This document shows positions 8,741-19,745 of a DNA stretch of 59,336 bases, one piece after another (positions within the stretch are counted from its first letter, which is position 1; every line of letters begins with the position of its first letter). The translations under genes were made by a program, and so were the position numbers. Under the pieces are notes generated by a model. That model had not been told where the DNA came from. It searched no databases and saw only the letters and a list, made by a program, of their open reading frames with translations. This stretch comes from Salinicola salarius (lineage in GTDB: Bacteria; Pseudomonadota; Gammaproteobacteria; Pseudomonadales; Halomonadaceae). The DNA lies in the NCBI RefSeq assembly GCF_003206135.1, contig NZ_PZJT01000009.1:1-59336 (forward strand), in the 5' to 3' direction.

Positions 8741-10558
8741 ATGACTGCAGCCGATGATTCTCAAAACGGCGCTTTTCAAAACGAGAGCACGATGACTACC
8801 AGCGCTTCCCGCGACGCCGGCTCGGCCGATGTCGTGGCCGAACTGACGCAACATTTCGGGCAAGCCGCCTTTACCCCGCAGGATACCCTGACCGGAATGC
8901 CGGTAATCTGGGTGGCGCGAGAGCAGCTGCGCGATGTTCTCGCGTATCTGCGTCGCGTGACCGGGCCCTTCTCGATGCTGTTTGACCTGAGCGCGGTCGA
9001 CGAGCGCCTGCGGACCCATCGCCGCGGTCTGCCGCCTTCGGACTTCACCGTCTTCTACCAGTTGCTCTCGGTCGAGCGGAACGCTGACCTGATGATCAAG
9101 GTCGCGCTGCACGAGCGAGATCTGACGCTGCCCTCGATCAGTGACATCTTCATCAATGCCAACTGGTACGAGCGCGAGGTGTTCGACCTGTTCGGGATCG
9201 ACTTTGCCGGCCACCCGCACCTGACCCGGATCATGATGCCGCCGACCTGGACCGGCCACCCGCTGCGCAAGGACTATTCCGCCCGCGCCACCGAGTTCGA
9301 CCCCTATACGCTGACGGTGAAAGGGCAGGAGGTCGAGCAGGAGGCGCTGCGCTTCGACCCGGCTCAGTGGGGCATGAAGCGCGAAGGCGAAGAGACCGAG
9401 TTCATGTTCCTCAACCTCGGTCCCAACCACCCCTCGGCGCATGGCGCTTTCCGCATCGTGCTGCAGCTCGACGGCGAAGAGGTCGTCGATTGCGTGCCGG
9501 ACATCGGCTATCACCACCGTGGCGCCGAGAAGATGGCCGAGCGCCAGTCCTGGCACAGCTTCATTCCTTACACGGATCGCATCGACTACACCGGCGGGGT
9601 GATGAACAACCTGCCCTACGTGCTGGCGGTGGAGAAGCTGGCCGGCATCACCGTGACGGACCGGGCCAGGACGATCCGGGTCATGATGGCCGAGATGTTC
9701 CGTATCAACAGCCACCTGCTGTTCCTGGGTACCTACCTGCAGGATCTGGGGGCGATGACGCCGGTTTTCTTCACTTTCACCGACCGCCAGAAAGCCTACG
9801 AGGTGATCGAGGCGATTACCGGTTTCCGCATGCACCCGGCGTGGTATCGCATCGGCGGCACCGCCCATGACCTGCCCAATGGCTGGGACAAGCTGGTCCA
9901 GGGTTTCGTCAACTGGATGCCCAAGCGTCTGGCCGAATACGAGAAGGCGATGATGGAAAACGCCATCGTGCGGGACCGCACCAAGCACGTCGCCGCCTTC
10001 GATACTCAGCAGGCGCTCGACTGGGGCGTTACCGGCCCCAACCTGCGCGCCACCGGGCTCGATTTCGACCTGCGCAAGAAGCGCCCTTACTCCGGCTACG
10101 AGAACTTCGACTTCGAGGTGCCGACGGCCGTCAATGGCGACGCCTTCGATCGCGGCATGCTGCGTATCGAGGAGATGCGTCAGAGCGTGCGCATTCTTCA
10201 GCAGTGCATCGACCATATGCCGGCGGGCGACTACAAGGCCGATCATCCGCTGACCACGCCGCCGCCGCGGGAAAAGATGCTCCAGCACATCGAGACGCTG
10301 ATCACGCACTTCCTGCAGGTCTCCTGGGGGCCGGTGCTGCCGGCCGCCGAGTCGCTGCAGATGATCGAGGCGACCAAGGGCATCAACAGTTATTACCTGA
10401 CCAGCGACGGCAGCACCATGAGCTATCGCACGCGTATTCGTACGCCCAGCTTCCCGCATCTGCAGCAGATTCCTGCCGTGATGCGCGGCGGCTTCGTGCC
10501 GGACCTGATCGCTCATCTGGGCAGTATCGATTTCGTCATGGCTGACGTGGATCGTTGA
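8741..10558 (+). CDS. nuoCD: NADH-quinone oxidoreductase fused subunits C and D
   Basis: A single chain of about 605 residues combines NuoC (roughly residues 35-205, with the signature [22 protein letters not shown]) and NuoD (roughly 210-605, starting near [16 protein letters not shown]). The NuoD part contains the quinone-site His and Tyr region and the NiFe-hydrogenase-like fold. This fusion is standard in Enterobacteria, Pseudomonas and Halomonas. The ATG at 8741 is chosen over a GTG at 8696; a further ATG at 8789 is also possible because the first 30 residues are variable and polar. It forms the quinone cavity with NuoB and NuoH. nuoE follows with no gap. Confidence 0.95.
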   Translation: MTAADDSQNGAFQNESTMTTSASRDAGSADVVAELTQHFGQAAFTPQDTLTGMPVIWVAREQLRDVLAYLRRVTGPFSMLFDLSAVDERLRTHRRGLPPSDFTVFYQLLSVERNADLMIKVALHERDLTLPSISDIFINANWYEREVFDLFGIDFAGHPHLTRIMMPPTWTGHPLRKDYSARATEFDPYTLTVKGQEVEQEALRFDPAQWGMKREGEETEFMFLNLGPNHPSAHGAFRIVLQLDGEEVVDCVPDIGYHHRGAEKMAERQSWHSFIPYTDRIDYTGGVMNNLPYVLAVEKLAGITVTDRARTIRVMMAEMFRINSHLLFLGTYLQDLGAMTPVFFTFTDRQKAYEVIEAITGFRMHPAWYRIGGTAHDLPNGWDKLVQGFVNWMPKRLAEYEKAMMENAIVRDRTKHVAAFDTQQALDWGVTGPNLRATGLDFDLRKKRPYSGYENFDFEVPTAVNGDAFDRGMLRIEEMRQSVRILQQCIDHMPAGDYKADHPLTTPPPREKMLQHIETLITHFLQVSWGPVLPAAESLQMIEATKGINSYYLTSDGSTMSYRTRIRTPSFPHLQQIPAVMRGGFVPDLIAHLGSIDFVMADVDR

Positions 10559-10579
10559 ATGAGGCCGTTGGAGACGAAC

Positions 10580-11098
10580 ATGAACCAGACAACCGCCAGT
10601 TCCACCGCCGCGACGATCGCCAGCGATGCGTTTGCGCTCGATCCCGCCGATCGCGAGGCCATTCTGGAGGAGCGGGCACATTATCCCTATCCGCAGGCGG
10701 CGAGTATCGAAGCACTCAAGATCGTGCAGAAGCGTCATGGCTACGTGCCGGACGGCGCAATTCCGGCCATTGCCGAGACGCTGGGAATCCGTATCGCCGA
10801 CGTCGAGGGCGTGGCGACCTTCTACAGCCTGATCTTCCGCCAGCCGGTCGGCCGTCACGTCATCCTGATCTGCGACAGCAGCTCCTGCTTCCTGACCGAT
10901 TACGAGGAGCTGCGTGACGCCTTTGTCGCGCATCTGGGCATCCAGATGGGCCAGACCACGGCGGACGGACGCTTCACGCTGCTGCCGGTGTGCTGTCTCG
11001 GCGCCTGCGATCGTGGCCCCACGATTCTGATCGGCGAGGATCTGCATGGCCCGGTGACGCCGGACCAGATCCCCCGACTGCTGGAGGCCTACTCATGA
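10580..11098 (+). CDS. nuoE: NADH-quinone oxidoreductase subunit E
   Basis: NuoE is a thioredoxin-like subunit carrying the [2Fe-2S] cluster N1a next to NuoF. The 172-residue product shows the four ligands as CDSSSC (C-x4-C) and CLGAC (C-x3-C) in the second half. The ATG at 10580 is favoured because GGAG lies six bases upstream, whereas the ATG at 10559 directly abuts the nuoCD stop and lacks a site. An Ala/Thr/Ser-rich stretch fills the first 20 residues before the conserved helical part begins. Confidence 0.94.
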   Translation: MNQTTASSTAATIASDAFALDPADREAILEERAHYPYPQAASIEALKIVQKRHGYVPDGAIPAIAETLGIRIADVEGVATFYSLIFRQPVGRHVILICDSSSCFLTDYEELRDAFVAHLGIQMGQTTADGRFTLLPVCCLGACDRGPTILIGEDLHGPVTPDQIPRLLEAYS

Positions 11099-11129
11099 CC
11101 TTGATGCGCACGACGCAGGAGACAGAGAC

Positions 11130-12470
11130 ATGAGCCGCATTCTGCAATCCGCCAGCGAGCGTCGCGCCGAGACCCACCCGCTGACCTGGCGCCTGCACGA
11201 CGACCAGTCACCCGTGCTGCTCGACGAGTACCGCAGCACACAGGGCTACGAGGCGGTCACCAAGGCGCTAGAGCAGCACACCTACGAGACGCTGACCGAA
11301 GAGGTCAAGACTGCCAATCTGCGCGGTCGCGGCGGCGCCGGCTTCTCGGCGGGCTTCAAGTGGAGCCTGACGATGAAAGGCGAGGACGTTCCGCGCGGCT
11401 ACATCGTCTGCAACGCCGACGAGATGGAGCCGGGCACGTTCAAGGATCGCCTGCTGATGGAGCAGCAGCCCCACCTGCTGATCGAGGGCATGATCCTGGC
11501 CGGCTTCGCCAACCGTTCGAAGCAGGGCTACATCTTCCTGCGCGGCGAATACCACCGCGCCGCCGCCTCGATTCAGCGCGCCCTGCGTGAGGCCCGCGCC
11601 GACGGCTGGCTGGGTGCGGACGTGCGCGGCAGTGGCTGGGATTTCGACATCGCCCTCCATACCGGGGCCGGCCGCTATATCTGCGGTGAAGAGACCGCCC
11701 TGATCAACTCGCTCGAAGGCAAGCGCGCCAATCCGCGGGCCAAGCCACCGTTTCCCGGTCAGTCCGGCGCTTGGGGGCTGCCGACGGTGGTCAATAACGT
11801 CGAAACGCTGTGCAACGTGCCGGGCATCGTCAATCACGGCGCCGACTGGTTCCAGGCGCTTTCCGGCGATCTCAGCAGCGATGGCGGCACCAAGCTCTAC
11901 GGGGTCTCCGGCAAGGTCAAGACTCCTGGCCTGTGGGAGTTGCCGATGGGCACCACCGGCAACCGGATCCTCGAGCTCGCCGGGGGCATGCGCGATGGGC
12001 TGACGCTCAAGAGCTGGCTGCCCGGCGGGGGCAGTACCGGCTTCCTGCTGCCGGAACACCTCGAGCTGGCGCTCGATTTCGATACCATCGGCAAGACCGG
12101 CAGCCGCATGGGCACCGGGCTTTTGACCGTCGTCGCCGACAACCAGAGCATGGTGTCGTTGACCCGCAATCTCGAAGAGTTCTTCGCCCGCGAGTCCTGC
12201 GGCTGGTGTACGCCATGCCGCGACGGCCTGCCGTGGAGCGTCAAGCTGCTGCGGGCGCTGGAGGCCGGCGAGGGCGAGGCCGGCGACATCGAGCTGCTGG
12301 AGCAGATGGCCCGCGATCTTGGGCCCGGCAAGACCTTCTGCGCCCACGCGCCGGGGGCGGCGATGCCGCTGGCATCCGCGATTCATTATTTCCGTGACGA
12401 GTTCGAGCGTGGCATCACCCGACCCAAGGGTGAAGCGCACGCGGACCCGATCCCGGTCGGCAGCGTGTAG
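11130..12470 (+). CDS. nuoF: NADH-quinone oxidoreductase subunit F
   Basis: NuoF is the NADH-oxidising, FMN-binding subunit. The glycine-rich nucleotide motif [13 protein letters not shown] is near residue 66 of the 446-residue protein. The FMN/NADH region includes [14 protein letters not shown] and [19 protein letters not shown]. The [4Fe-4S] N3 ligands are in [12 protein letters not shown] plus the later Cys in [15 protein letters not shown] precedes the ATG. Together with NuoE and NuoG it forms the dehydrogenase module at the tip of the peripheral arm. Length is normal for the family. Confidence 0.97.
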   Translation: MSRILQSASERRAETHPLTWRLHDDQSPVLLDEYRSTQGYEAVTKALEQHTYETLTEEVKTANLRGRGGAGFSAGFKWSLTMKGEDVPRGYIVCNADEMEPGTFKDRLLMEQQPHLLIEGMILAGFANRSKQGYIFLRGEYHRAAASIQRALREARADGWLGADVRGSGWDFDIALHTGAGRYICGEETALINSLEGKRANPRAKPPFPGQSGAWGLPTVVNNVETLCNVPGIVNHGADWFQALSGDLSSDGGTKLYGVSGKVKTPGLWELPMGTTGNRILELAGGMRDGLTLKSWLPGGGSTGFLLPEHLELALDFDTIGKTGSRMGTGLLTVVADNQSMVSLTRNLEEFFARESCGWCTPCRDGLPWSVKLLRALEAGEGEAGDIELLEQMARDLGPGKTFCAHAPGAAMPLASAIHYFRDEFERGITRPKGEAHADPIPVGSV

Positions 12471-12485
12471 GAGGAGTTCGACGCC

Positions 12486-15260
12486 ATGGCCACCATTCAC
12501 GTCGACGGCAACGACTACGAAGTCGAAGACAGCGACAACCTGCTCCACGCCTGCCTTTCGCTGGGGCTGGACATCCCCTATTTCTGCTGGCATCCGGCGA
12601 TGGGCAGCGTCGGCGCCTGCCGCCAGTGCGCGGTGAAGCAGTACAAGGACGCCGACGACGACCGCGGCATGCTGGTGATGTCCTGCATGGCACCGGTCAA
12701 GGACGATGCCTACATCTCCATTGCCGACGAGGAGGCCAAGGCCTTCCGCCAGACAGTGATCGAGTGGCTGATGGTCAATCATCCGCACGACTGCCCGGTG
12801 TGTGAAGAGGGCGGCCACTGCCATCTGCAGGACATGACGGTGATGACGGGCCACGATCGCCGTCGTTATCGCTTCCGCAAGCGGACCCATCGCAACCAGA
12901 ATCTGGGGCCGTTCATCGCCCACGAGATGAATCGCTGCATCACCTGCTATCGCTGCACGCGCTTCTACCAGGATTATGCCGGTGGCGAGGATCTGGGCGC
13001 TTTCGGCGCGCACGACAACGTCTACTTCGGCCGCGTCACCGACGGCACGCTGGAGAGCGAGTTCTCCGGCAACCTGACCGAGGTCTGCCCTACCGGCGTG
13101 TTCACCGATCAGACGCACTCCGACCACTACACCCGCAAATGGGACCTGCAGTTCGCGCCGAGCGTCTGCCACCAGTGCGCCAGCGGCTGCAACATCAGCC
13201 CCGGCGAGCGCTACGGCGACATTCGCCGGATCGAGAATCGCTACAACGGCGACGTCAACGGCTACTTCCTCTGTGATCGCGGCCGCTTCGGCTATGGCTA
13301 CGTCAACCGCAAGGATCGACCGACACGCCCCGAATACCGGGAGACCGATGGTGAAGCGCGCTCCATGGAAGTCGACGAGGCGCTGGACCGTGCCGCCGAC
13401 GCGCTGCGCGGCGCCAAGCGGATCATCGGCATCGGTTCGCCCCGGGCCAGCCTCGAGAGCAATCATCGCCTGCGCCAACTGGTTGGCGCGGACAACTTCT
13501 CCACCGGTATCGAAGCCGGCGAGCTGGCTCGAATCCGCCGGATGGAAGCGCTCAATCGCGAGACGGGGCTGGCGACGCCCAGCCTGCGCGAGATCGAACA
13601 GTGCGATGCGATTCTGGTACTCGGCGAGGATCTGATCCAGAGCGCCGCCCGCGTCGCGCTCTCGGTCCGCCAGGCGGTACGCGGCAAGGGCGCCGAGCTG
13701 GGTGCGGCCCGGGGCATTCCCGAATGGAACGCCGAAGCGGTGAAGACCATTGCTCAGGACGCCGGTCACCCGCTGTTTCTGGCGACGCCCGATGTCACCA
13801 AGCTCGACGGCATCGCGACCCGCGCCGAGCGCGCCGGACCCGACGACATCGCCCGTCTCGGGTTCGCCGTGGCGCATGCGCTCGACCCCACCGCGCCGGT
13901 CGTCGACGGGCTCGACGACGCGACATCGAAACTGGCCGAAGGTATCGCCGATGCGCTGATGGCGGCGAAGAAGCCGTTGGTCATCGCCGGCGAATCGCTG
14001 GGCTCGATGGCGATTCTCGAAGCGGCCGGCAATGTCGCCCGCGCCCTGGCACGGCGTCAGAAGGCGGACGCCGGCCTGACCCTCGTTCGTCGCGAAGCCA
14101 ATAGCGTCGGGCTCGGGCTGCTCGGCGGCGAGTCTCTCGATTGGGCGCTGGAGCAGCTCGACACGGGCAGCGCCGACGGTGTGGTGATCCTCGAGAACGA
14201 TCTCTATACCCGGCTGCCGGCGACGCGCGTGGACAGCGCACTCGCGCGGGCGGCAGCGGTCATTACGATCGATCATCAGCGTACGCCGACCTGGGAGCGC
14301 GCCGATATCGGTCTGCCGGCCGGGACCTTCGCCGAAAGCGACGGTACGCTGGTCAGCCTGGAAGGACGCGCGCAGCGCTTCTATCAGGTCTTCGATCCCA
14401 GCTACATGCGCCCCGATACCCGCATCCGCGAAAGCTGGCGCTGGTTGCATGCCCTGCATGCGACGCTGGATCGTCAGCCGGTGGAGACGGTTCTGCTCGA
14501 CGACCTGACCCAGGCCGTCGCCGAGGACGCGCCGGCGTTGGCGCCGTTGCACCAGAACACGCCGGAAGCGATGTTCCGTATCCACGGCCTGAAGCTCGCC
14601 CGTGAGCCGCACCGCTACAGCGGCCGTACCGCGATGCGTGCCAACCTCAACGTCAACGAACCGCGCGCGCCGGTGGATCTCGACACACCCTTCGCCTTCT
14701 CGATGGAGGGCTATGCCGGCTATCAGGAACCGCGCCGCGATGTCGCCTTTGCCTGGGCGCCTGGCTGGAACTCGCCTCAGGCCTGGAACAAGTTCCAGGA
14801 CGAGGTCGGTGGCCACCTGCGCGCCGGCGATCCGGGCAAGCGGCTGTTCACGGCGCCAGTGGCCGATGGCGACTACTGCACCGAGATTCCCGCCGCCTTC
14901 ACGCCGCGCGCGGATGAATGGCAGGTGATCGATCTGCCGCAGCTGTTCGGCGGCGACGAGATGTCGCGTCGTGCCGAACCGATCCGCGAGCGGATGGCGG
15001 CTCCGCAGGTGGCGTTGAGCAAAGCCGATGCGGCGCGACTCGGCGTTGCCGCGGGCGACGTGATCTCGATTTCGCTGGACGGTGCCGCCTTCGAGCTGCC
15101 GGCGCGGCTCAGTGCGGGAATGCCGAAAGGCATGATCGGGTTGCCAGGCGGCACGATTCAGGAGGTCACCGGCGCGCTGACGCCGGGTGTCACGCGGTGG
15201 GGGCGCATCACCCGGGCCGGTGGGGAGCGTCAGGCTTCGGCCGAGGAGGTGCGTCCATGA
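12486..15260 (+). CDS. nuoG: NADH-quinone oxidoreductase subunit G
   Basis: NuoG is the large iron-sulfur subunit, 924 residues here. The N-terminal [2Fe-2S] domain shows [15 protein letters not shown]. It is followed by the HCHLQDM segment (His-Cys3 cluster N5), [17 protein letters not shown] and CPTGV (cluster N4). The segment [15 protein letters not shown] plus a later Cys in CDRGRFG form the extra cluster N7, which only some bacteria have. The rest resembles molybdopterin oxidoreductases without the cofactor, as in the family. GGAGG precedes the ATG, and the stop overlaps the nuoH start. Its C-terminal half is variable, as expected. Confidence 0.96.
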   Translation: MATIHVDGNDYEVEDSDNLLHACLSLGLDIPYFCWHPAMGSVGACRQCAVKQYKDADDDRGMLVMSCMAPVKDDAYISIADEEAKAFRQTVIEWLMVNHPHDCPVCEEGGHCHLQDMTVMTGHDRRRYRFRKRTHRNQNLGPFIAHEMNRCITCYRCTRFYQDYAGGEDLGAFGAHDNVYFGRVTDGTLESEFSGNLTEVCPTGVFTDQTHSDHYTRKWDLQFAPSVCHQCASGCNISPGERYGDIRRIENRYNGDVNGYFLCDRGRFGYGYVNRKDRPTRPEYRETDGEARSMEVDEALDRAADALRGAKRIIGIGSPRASLESNHRLRQLVGADNFSTGIEAGELARIRRMEALNRETGLATPSLREIEQCDAILVLGEDLIQSAARVALSVRQAVRGKGAELGAARGIPEWNAEAVKTIAQDAGHPLFLATPDVTKLDGIATRAERAGPDDIARLGFAVAHALDPTAPVVDGLDDATSKLAEGIADALMAAKKPLVIAGESLGSMAILEAAGNVARALARRQKADAGLTLVRREANSVGLGLLGGESLDWALEQLDTGSADGVVILENDLYTRLPATRVDSALARAAAVITIDHQRTPTWERADIGLPAGTFAESDGTLVSLEGRAQRFYQVFDPSYMRPDTRIRESWRWLHALHATLDRQPVETVLLDDLTQAVAEDAPALAPLHQNTPEAMFRIHGLKLAREPHRYSGRTAMRANLNVNEPRAPVDLDTPFAFSMEGYAGYQEPRRDVAFAWAPGWNSPQAWNKFQDEVGGHLRAGDPGKRLFTAPVADGDYCTEIPAAFTPRADEWQVIDLPQLFGGDEMSRRAEPIRERMAAPQVALSKADAARLGVAAGDVISISLDGAAFELPARLSAGMPKGMIGLPGGTIQEVTGALTPGVTRWGRITRAGGERQASAEEVRP

Positions 15261-16240
15261 GCTGGTGGACACCGCAAGTCGAAGCGACATTGATCGCGAT
15301 GCTGCAGGCCGTGGTGATTCTGCTGGTCGTGGTCGTTTCCGGTGCGCTGCTGAGCATGATCGAGCGCCGCCTGCTGGCCCTGTGGCAGGACCGCTACGGC
15401 CCCAATCGCGTGGGGCCGTTCGGCCTTTTGCAGATCGCGGCGGACATGCTCAAGATCTTCTTCAAGGAAGACTGGATCCCGCCGTTCGCCGACCGCACCT
15501 TCTTCGTGCTGGCGCCGGCGATCGCCATGGCTTCGCTGCTGCTGTCGTTCATGGTCATTCCGATCACCCCCGGCTGGGGCGTGGCGGATCTCAACATCGG
15601 TATCCTGTTCTTCTTCGCGATGGCGGGCATCAACGTCTACGCCGTGCTGTTCGCCGGCTGGGCCAGCGGCAACAAGTACGCGCTGCTCGGTGCGCTGCGC
15701 GCCTCTGCCCAGACCCTTTCCTACGAAGTGTTCATGGGCCTGGCGGTGATGGGCATCGTCGCCATGACCGGCTCGTTCAACATGCGCGACATCGTCAACG
15801 CGCAGGAGAACGTCTGGTTCATCATTCCGCAGTTCTTCGGCTTCTGTACCTTCGTCATCGCCGGCATCGCGGTGACGCACCGTCACCCGTTCGATCAGCC
15901 CGAAGCCGAACAGGAGCTCGCCGACGGCTATCACATCGAATATTCCGGCATGAAGTGGGGCATGTTCTTCGTCGGCGAGTACATCGGCATCGTGCTGATC
16001 TCGGCGCTGCTGGTGACGCTGTTCTTCGGCGGCTGGCACGGGCCATTGCTGCCGCCGATCGTCTGGTTCCTGCTCAAGACGGTGTTCTTCGTCATCCTGT
16101 TCGTGCTGTTGCGGGCGGCATTGCCGAGACCGCGCTACGACAAGGTGATGAGCTTCGGCTGGAAGGTTTGCCTGCCGCTGACACTCGTCAATCTATTGAT
16201 CACCGGGGCGATGATTCTGCTCATCGACCCGGGTGTATAA
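15257..16240 (+). CDS. nuoH: NADH-quinone oxidoreductase subunit H
   Basis: NuoH forms the membrane part of the quinone-access channel. The 327-residue protein has eight or so hydrophobic segments. Conserved loops include [19 protein letters not shown] near residue 37 and [24 protein letters not shown] near 215, whose acidic residues contact quinone and NuoB/NuoD. The start is the ATG that overlaps the nuoG stop (ATGA), preceded by GAGG. A longer upstream frame exists but is only the shadow of nuoG. Confidence 0.96.
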   Translation: MSWWTPQVEATLIAMLQAVVILLVVVVSGALLSMIERRLLALWQDRYGPNRVGPFGLLQIAADMLKIFFKEDWIPPFADRTFFVLAPAIAMASLLLSFMVIPITPGWGVADLNIGILFFFAMAGINVYAVLFAGWASGNKYALLGALRASAQTLSYEVFMGLAVMGIVAMTGSFNMRDIVNAQENVWFIIPQFFGFCTFVIAGIAVTHRHPFDQPEAEQELADGYHIEYSGMKWGMFFVGEYIGIVLISALLVTLFFGGWHGPLLPPIVWFLLKTVFFVILFVLLRAALPRPRYDKVMSFGWKVCLPLTLVNLLITGAMILLIDPGV

Positions 16241-16252
16241 GGGAGAGCGACC

Positions 16253-16801
16253 ATGCTGAGTCAGATCCGGAAGATCGTATCCGGCACCGGCACGCAGCTG
16301 CGCACGCTGTGGATGGTGTTTTCGCATGCCTGGCGCAAGCGCGAGACGCTGCAGTATCCGGAAGAGCAGGTCTATCTGCCGCCGCGCTATCGCGGACGCA
16401 TCGTACTGACCCGCGACCCGGACGGCGAGGAGCGTTGTGTCGCCTGCAACCTGTGTGCGGTGGCGTGTCCGGTGGCCTGCATCTCGCTGCAGAAGGGCGA
16501 GAAAGAGGACGGGCGCTGGTACCCAGAGTTCTTTCGCATCAACTTCTCGCGCTGCATCTTCTGCGGCATGTGCGAGGAGGCCTGCCCGACCTCGGCGATT
16601 CAGTTGACCCCGGATTTCGAGATGAGCGAGTTTCGGCGTCAGGAGCTGGTCTACGAAAAGCAGGACCTGCTGATCGATGGTCCGGGCAAGGATCACAGCA
16701 CCAATTTCTATCGCGTGGCGGGCCTGTCGATCGCGGGCAAGGACAAGGGCGAGGCGCAGAACGAGGCCGAGCCGATCGACGTCAAGTCGTTGATGCCATG
16801 A
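16253..16801 (+). CDS. nuoI: NADH-quinone oxidoreductase subunit I
   Basis: The 182-residue subunit carries clusters N6a and N6b in two ferredoxin motifs: [16 protein letters not shown] (Cys62 onwards) and [12 protein letters not shown] (about residue 101). It links NuoG to NuoB in the electron path. GGGAGAG precedes the ATG. An N-terminal amphipathic segment anchors it to the membrane arm. Length and motif spacing are normal; nuoJ follows after 76 bases. Confidence 0.96.
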   Translation: MLSQIRKIVSGTGTQLRTLWMVFSHAWRKRETLQYPEEQVYLPPRYRGRIVLTRDPDGEERCVACNLCAVACPVACISLQKGEKEDGRWYPEFFRINFSRCIFCGMCEEACPTSAIQLTPDFEMSEFRRQELVYEKQDLLIDGPGKDHSTNFYRVAGLSIAGKDKGEAQNEAEPIDVKSLMP

Positions 16802-16877
16802 GTCATGGCATCGCTGCGCCGGAACTGTGGCGCCAACGTGCAGGTTGCGGTTCGAAGCCGTTTGCTGGGAGAGAAGC

Positions 16878-17501
16878 ATGCAAATCGCGTTTTACTTGAG
16901 TGGGCTGGTCGCGATTCTCGCCACCCTTCGCGTCGTGACCGGCACCCATCCGGTACACGCATTGCTCTATCTGATCGTGTCGCTGATCGCCGTGGCGATG
17001 GTGTTCTTCGCCCTCGGTGCGCCGTTTGCCGGGGCGCTCGAGATCATCGTCTACGCCGGGGCGATCATGGTGCTGTTCGTGTTCGTGGTGATGATGCTCA
17101 ATCTCGGCGAGTCGGCGGTGGAGCAGGAGCGTGCCTGGCTCCAGCCCAAGGCGTGGGTGGGGCCTGCGGTACTGACGGCGGTCTTGCTGATCGTGATGAT
17201 CGTCACGCTGGTCAGCGGCGACTACGAAGGCAGCATCAGCGGCGAAACGCTGACGGCCAAGATGGTGGGGATCTCGTTGTTCGGCCCTTATCTGGTCATC
17301 GTCGAGCTGGCGGCCATGCTGCTGCTGGCGGCGCTGGTGGCGGCGTCGCATCTGGGTCGCAGCGAAGCGCACGATGAAGCCGACCTGGCCCGCGAGCGCC
17401 AGCGCGAGCTCAACGAGCAGGCCCGGGCAGATGTGGCGCCGGTTCGTGAAACCCCGGTCAATACACGCGAACAGAACCGCACGCAGGAGGGCAAGGCATG
17501 A
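16878..17501 (+). CDS. nuoJ: NADH-quinone oxidoreductase subunit J
   Basis: NuoJ is a membrane-arm subunit that links proton translocation to the quinone site. The 207-residue protein has five hydrophobic segments and the conserved [20 protein letters not shown] stretch near residue 55, with the glutamate and pi-bulge helix. The start at 16878 has GGGAGAG just upstream; a longer frame starting at 16827 lacks a site. The C-terminal tail (about residues 165-207) is polar and Arg/Glu/Gln-rich. The stop overlaps the nuoK start (ATGA). Confidence 0.94.
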   Translation: MQIAFYLSGLVAILATLRVVTGTHPVHALLYLIVSLIAVAMVFFALGAPFAGALEIIVYAGAIMVLFVFVVMMLNLGESAVEQERAWLQPKAWVGPAVLTAVLLIVMIVTLVSGDYEGSISGETLTAKMVGISLFGPYLVIVELAAMLLLAALVAASHLGRSEAHDEADLARERQRELNEQARADVAPVRETPVNTREQNRTQEGKA

Positions 17502-17806
17502 CGGGCATTCCGGTAGAACACGGCCTGTGGCTGGCGGCAATCCTGTTCGTGCTGGGGCTGGCCGGGCTGATGACGCGACGCAACATGCTGTTCGTGCTGA
17601 TGAGCCTGGAGATCATGATGAACGCCGCCGGTCTGGCCTTCATCGTCGGCGGTACCCATTGGCACCAGCCCGACGGCCAGGTGATGTTCTTGATGATCAT
17701 CACGCTGGCAGCGGCGGAGGCGAGCGTGGGGCTGGCGCTGTTGATGCAGCTCTATCGGCGCTTCAAGACTCTCGACATCGATGCGGCTAGCAGGTTGCGC
17801 GGATGA
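17498..17806 (+). CDS. nuoK: NADH-quinone oxidoreductase subunit K
   Basis: NuoK (102 residues) is an MrpC-like membrane subunit with three hydrophobic helices. The conserved acidic residues occur in [15 protein letters not shown] (second helix) and in [13 protein letters not shown] (third helix), both central to the proton relay. It overlaps nuoJ upstream and nuoL downstream by four bases each, which implies translational coupling across the three genes. Confidence 0.95.
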   Translation: MTGIPVEHGLWLAAILFVLGLAGLMTRRNMLFVLMSLEIMMNAAGLAFIVGGTHWHQPDGQVMFLMIITLAAAEASVGLALLMQLYRRFKTLDIDAASRLRG

Positions 17807-19653
17807 ATCTACTTACCCTCACCTTCGTCTTCCCGCTGCTGGGATCGTTGATCCTGGCGCTCTCGTTCGGCCGGCTCTCCGAGCGGGCCAGCGCCACCAT
17901 CGGTGTCGCTTCGATCGGCCTGGCGGCGCTATGCACGCTGTGGGTCGGGATCGATTTCTACGACCACGGCCAGTCGGCGCAGACGCTGACGCTCTGGCAC
18001 TGGATCACGGTGGGGGATTTCCAGCCCACCATGGGGCTGATGCTCGATGGCCTGTCGCTGACGCTGCTTGGCGTCATCACCGGCGTCGGTTTCTTCATCC
18101 ACCTGTTCGCGGCCTGGTACATGCGCGGCGAAGAGGGCGTGACCCGCTTCTTCTGCCACATGAACCTGTTCGTGTTCAGCATGATCCTGCTGGTGCTGGG
18201 TGATAACCTGCTGCTGCTCTACTTCGGCTGGGAAGGGGTGGGGCTCTGCAGTTATCTGCTGATTGGCTACTACTACCGTACGTCAGCCAACGGTTGGGCG
18301 GCCTTTAAGGCGTTCGTCATCACGCGTACCGGCGACGTGTTCCTGGCAATCGGCATGTTCCTGCTCTATGTTGAGCTCGGCTCGCTCAATATCCAGACGC
18401 TGCTGGCGCGCGCGCCGGAGATCTGGAGCGAGGGCAGCCTGATGCCGCAGCTCGCGGCGCTGATGCTGCTCGGCGGGGCGATCGGCAAATCGGCACAGCT
18501 GCCGCTTCACACCTGGCTGGCGGACGCCATGGCCGGCCCCACGCCAGTGTCGGCGCTGATCCATGCGGCGACCATGGTCACGGCGGGCGTCTATCTGATT
18601 GCACGCATGAACGGGATCTTCCTGCTGGCACCGGACGTGCTGCTGCTGGTCGGGGTAATCGGCGCGCTGACGCTGCTGGTAGCGGGGTTCGCGGCACTGG
18701 CGCAGACCGACATCAAGCGCGTGCTGGCGTATTCGACCATGAGCCAGATCGGCTACATGTTCCTGGCGCTGGGCGTCGGCGCGTTCGATGCGGCGATCTT
18801 CCACCTGATGATCCATGCCTTCTTCAAGGCGTTGCTGTTCCTCTCCGCCGGCTCGGTGATCGTCTGTACCCATCACGAGCAGGACATGCGCCGTCTCGGT
18901 GGCCTGTGGCGCAAGCTGCCGCTGACCTACGCCGGGTTCATCGTCGGGGGCGCGGCACTGGCGGCCCTGCCGCTGGTCACGGCGGGTTTCTACAGCAAGG
19001 ACGCCATCCTGGTGTCGGCGCTCGCTTCCGGCCACGGTGTGCTGATGCTCGCCGGCCTGCTTGGCGCGCTGCTGACCTCGATCTACACCGTGCGCCTGAT
19101 TCTCGGCACCTTCCATGGTGCGCCGAAGAGCGATCACGCCCGCGACGCCCATGCCGGCAAGGGTCTGGTGCATGGCATACCGCTGGTCGTGCTGATCGTG
19201 ATGTCGACCGCGATCGGGGCACAACTGACGCCGCCGCTGGACGAGGTGTTGCCTCCCGGGCCGGCGGGAGAGGGGCTGGGAACTCATGTCCTCGAAGTCG
19301 TCGCGATGATCGTGGCCGTCGGCGGCGTGCTGTTCGCCGGCTGGCTGTTCAAGCGTCGTCGCGACCTGATTCGCCGCGGGATGGCGGATCCACGCGGCGC
19401 TCGGCTGTGGACGTTCTGGCACAACGCCTGGGGTTTCGATGCGCTCTACGACTGGCTGTTCGTGCGCCCTTATCAAGGGTTGGTCAGGGTCAATCGAGAC
19501 GACTGGATCAACTCGCTGTGCAATATCCTGCCGTGGCTGGCGCGAGCCTCGCACCACGGGCTGCGCATGACCCAGACGGGGCTGATGCGCCATTACGCCG
19601 TGTCGATGGTGCTGGGGGCGACGCTGCTGCTTGCCTTCCTGCTGGTGGGCTGA
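17803..19653 (+). CDS. nuoL: NADH-quinone oxidoreductase subunit L
   Basis: NuoL is the distal antiporter-like proton-pumping subunit, with a long lateral helix at its C-terminus. The 616-residue protein contains the typical [17 protein letters not shown] segment near residue 142, the lysine-bearing segment [18 protein letters not shown] near 227, and [17 protein letters not shown] near 250. The Lys and Glu residues there form the pump relay. The last membrane helix is [13 protein letters not shown]. It overlaps nuoK by four bases and is separated from nuoM by 92 bases. Confidence 0.96.
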   Translation: MNLLTLTFVFPLLGSLILALSFGRLSERASATIGVASIGLAALCTLWVGIDFYDHGQSAQTLTLWHWITVGDFQPTMGLMLDGLSLTLLGVITGVGFFIHLFAAWYMRGEEGVTRFFCHMNLFVFSMILLVLGDNLLLLYFGWEGVGLCSYLLIGYYYRTSANGWAAFKAFVITRTGDVFLAIGMFLLYVELGSLNIQTLLARAPEIWSEGSLMPQLAALMLLGGAIGKSAQLPLHTWLADAMAGPTPVSALIHAATMVTAGVYLIARMNGIFLLAPDVLLLVGVIGALTLLVAGFAALAQTDIKRVLAYSTMSQIGYMFLALGVGAFDAAIFHLMIHAFFKALLFLSAGSVIVCTHHEQDMRRLGGLWRKLPLTYAGFIVGGAALAALPLVTAGFYSKDAILVSALASGHGVLMLAGLLGALLTSIYTVRLILGTFHGAPKSDHARDAHAGKGLVHGIPLVVLIVMSTAIGAQLTPPLDEVLPPGPAGEGLGTHVLEVVAMIVAVGGVLFAGWLFKRRRDLIRRGMADPRGARLWTFWHNAWGFDALYDWLFVRPYQGLVRVNRDDWINSLCNILPWLARASHHGLRMTQTGLMRHYAVSMVLGATLLLAFLLVG

Positions 19654-19745
19654 CACATGAGCGCAGGAACGATGCACAGTGCTGGCGGCTCGGCGACATC
19701 GTGTCGGGAGCACACGGAATTCACTCTATCTCGGATGGCTGATTC

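Noticed and set aside
8543..11047. Long open frame opposite nuoB to nuoE
   Set aside because: Antisense shadow; the real genes on the plus strand carry all the catalytic motifs.
11268..15290. Very long open frame on the minus strand opposite nuoF-nuoG
   Set aside because: It is an antisense shadow caused by GC-rich codon use of nuoF and nuoG; its translation is rich in Arg, Gly, His and Ala and shows no domain.
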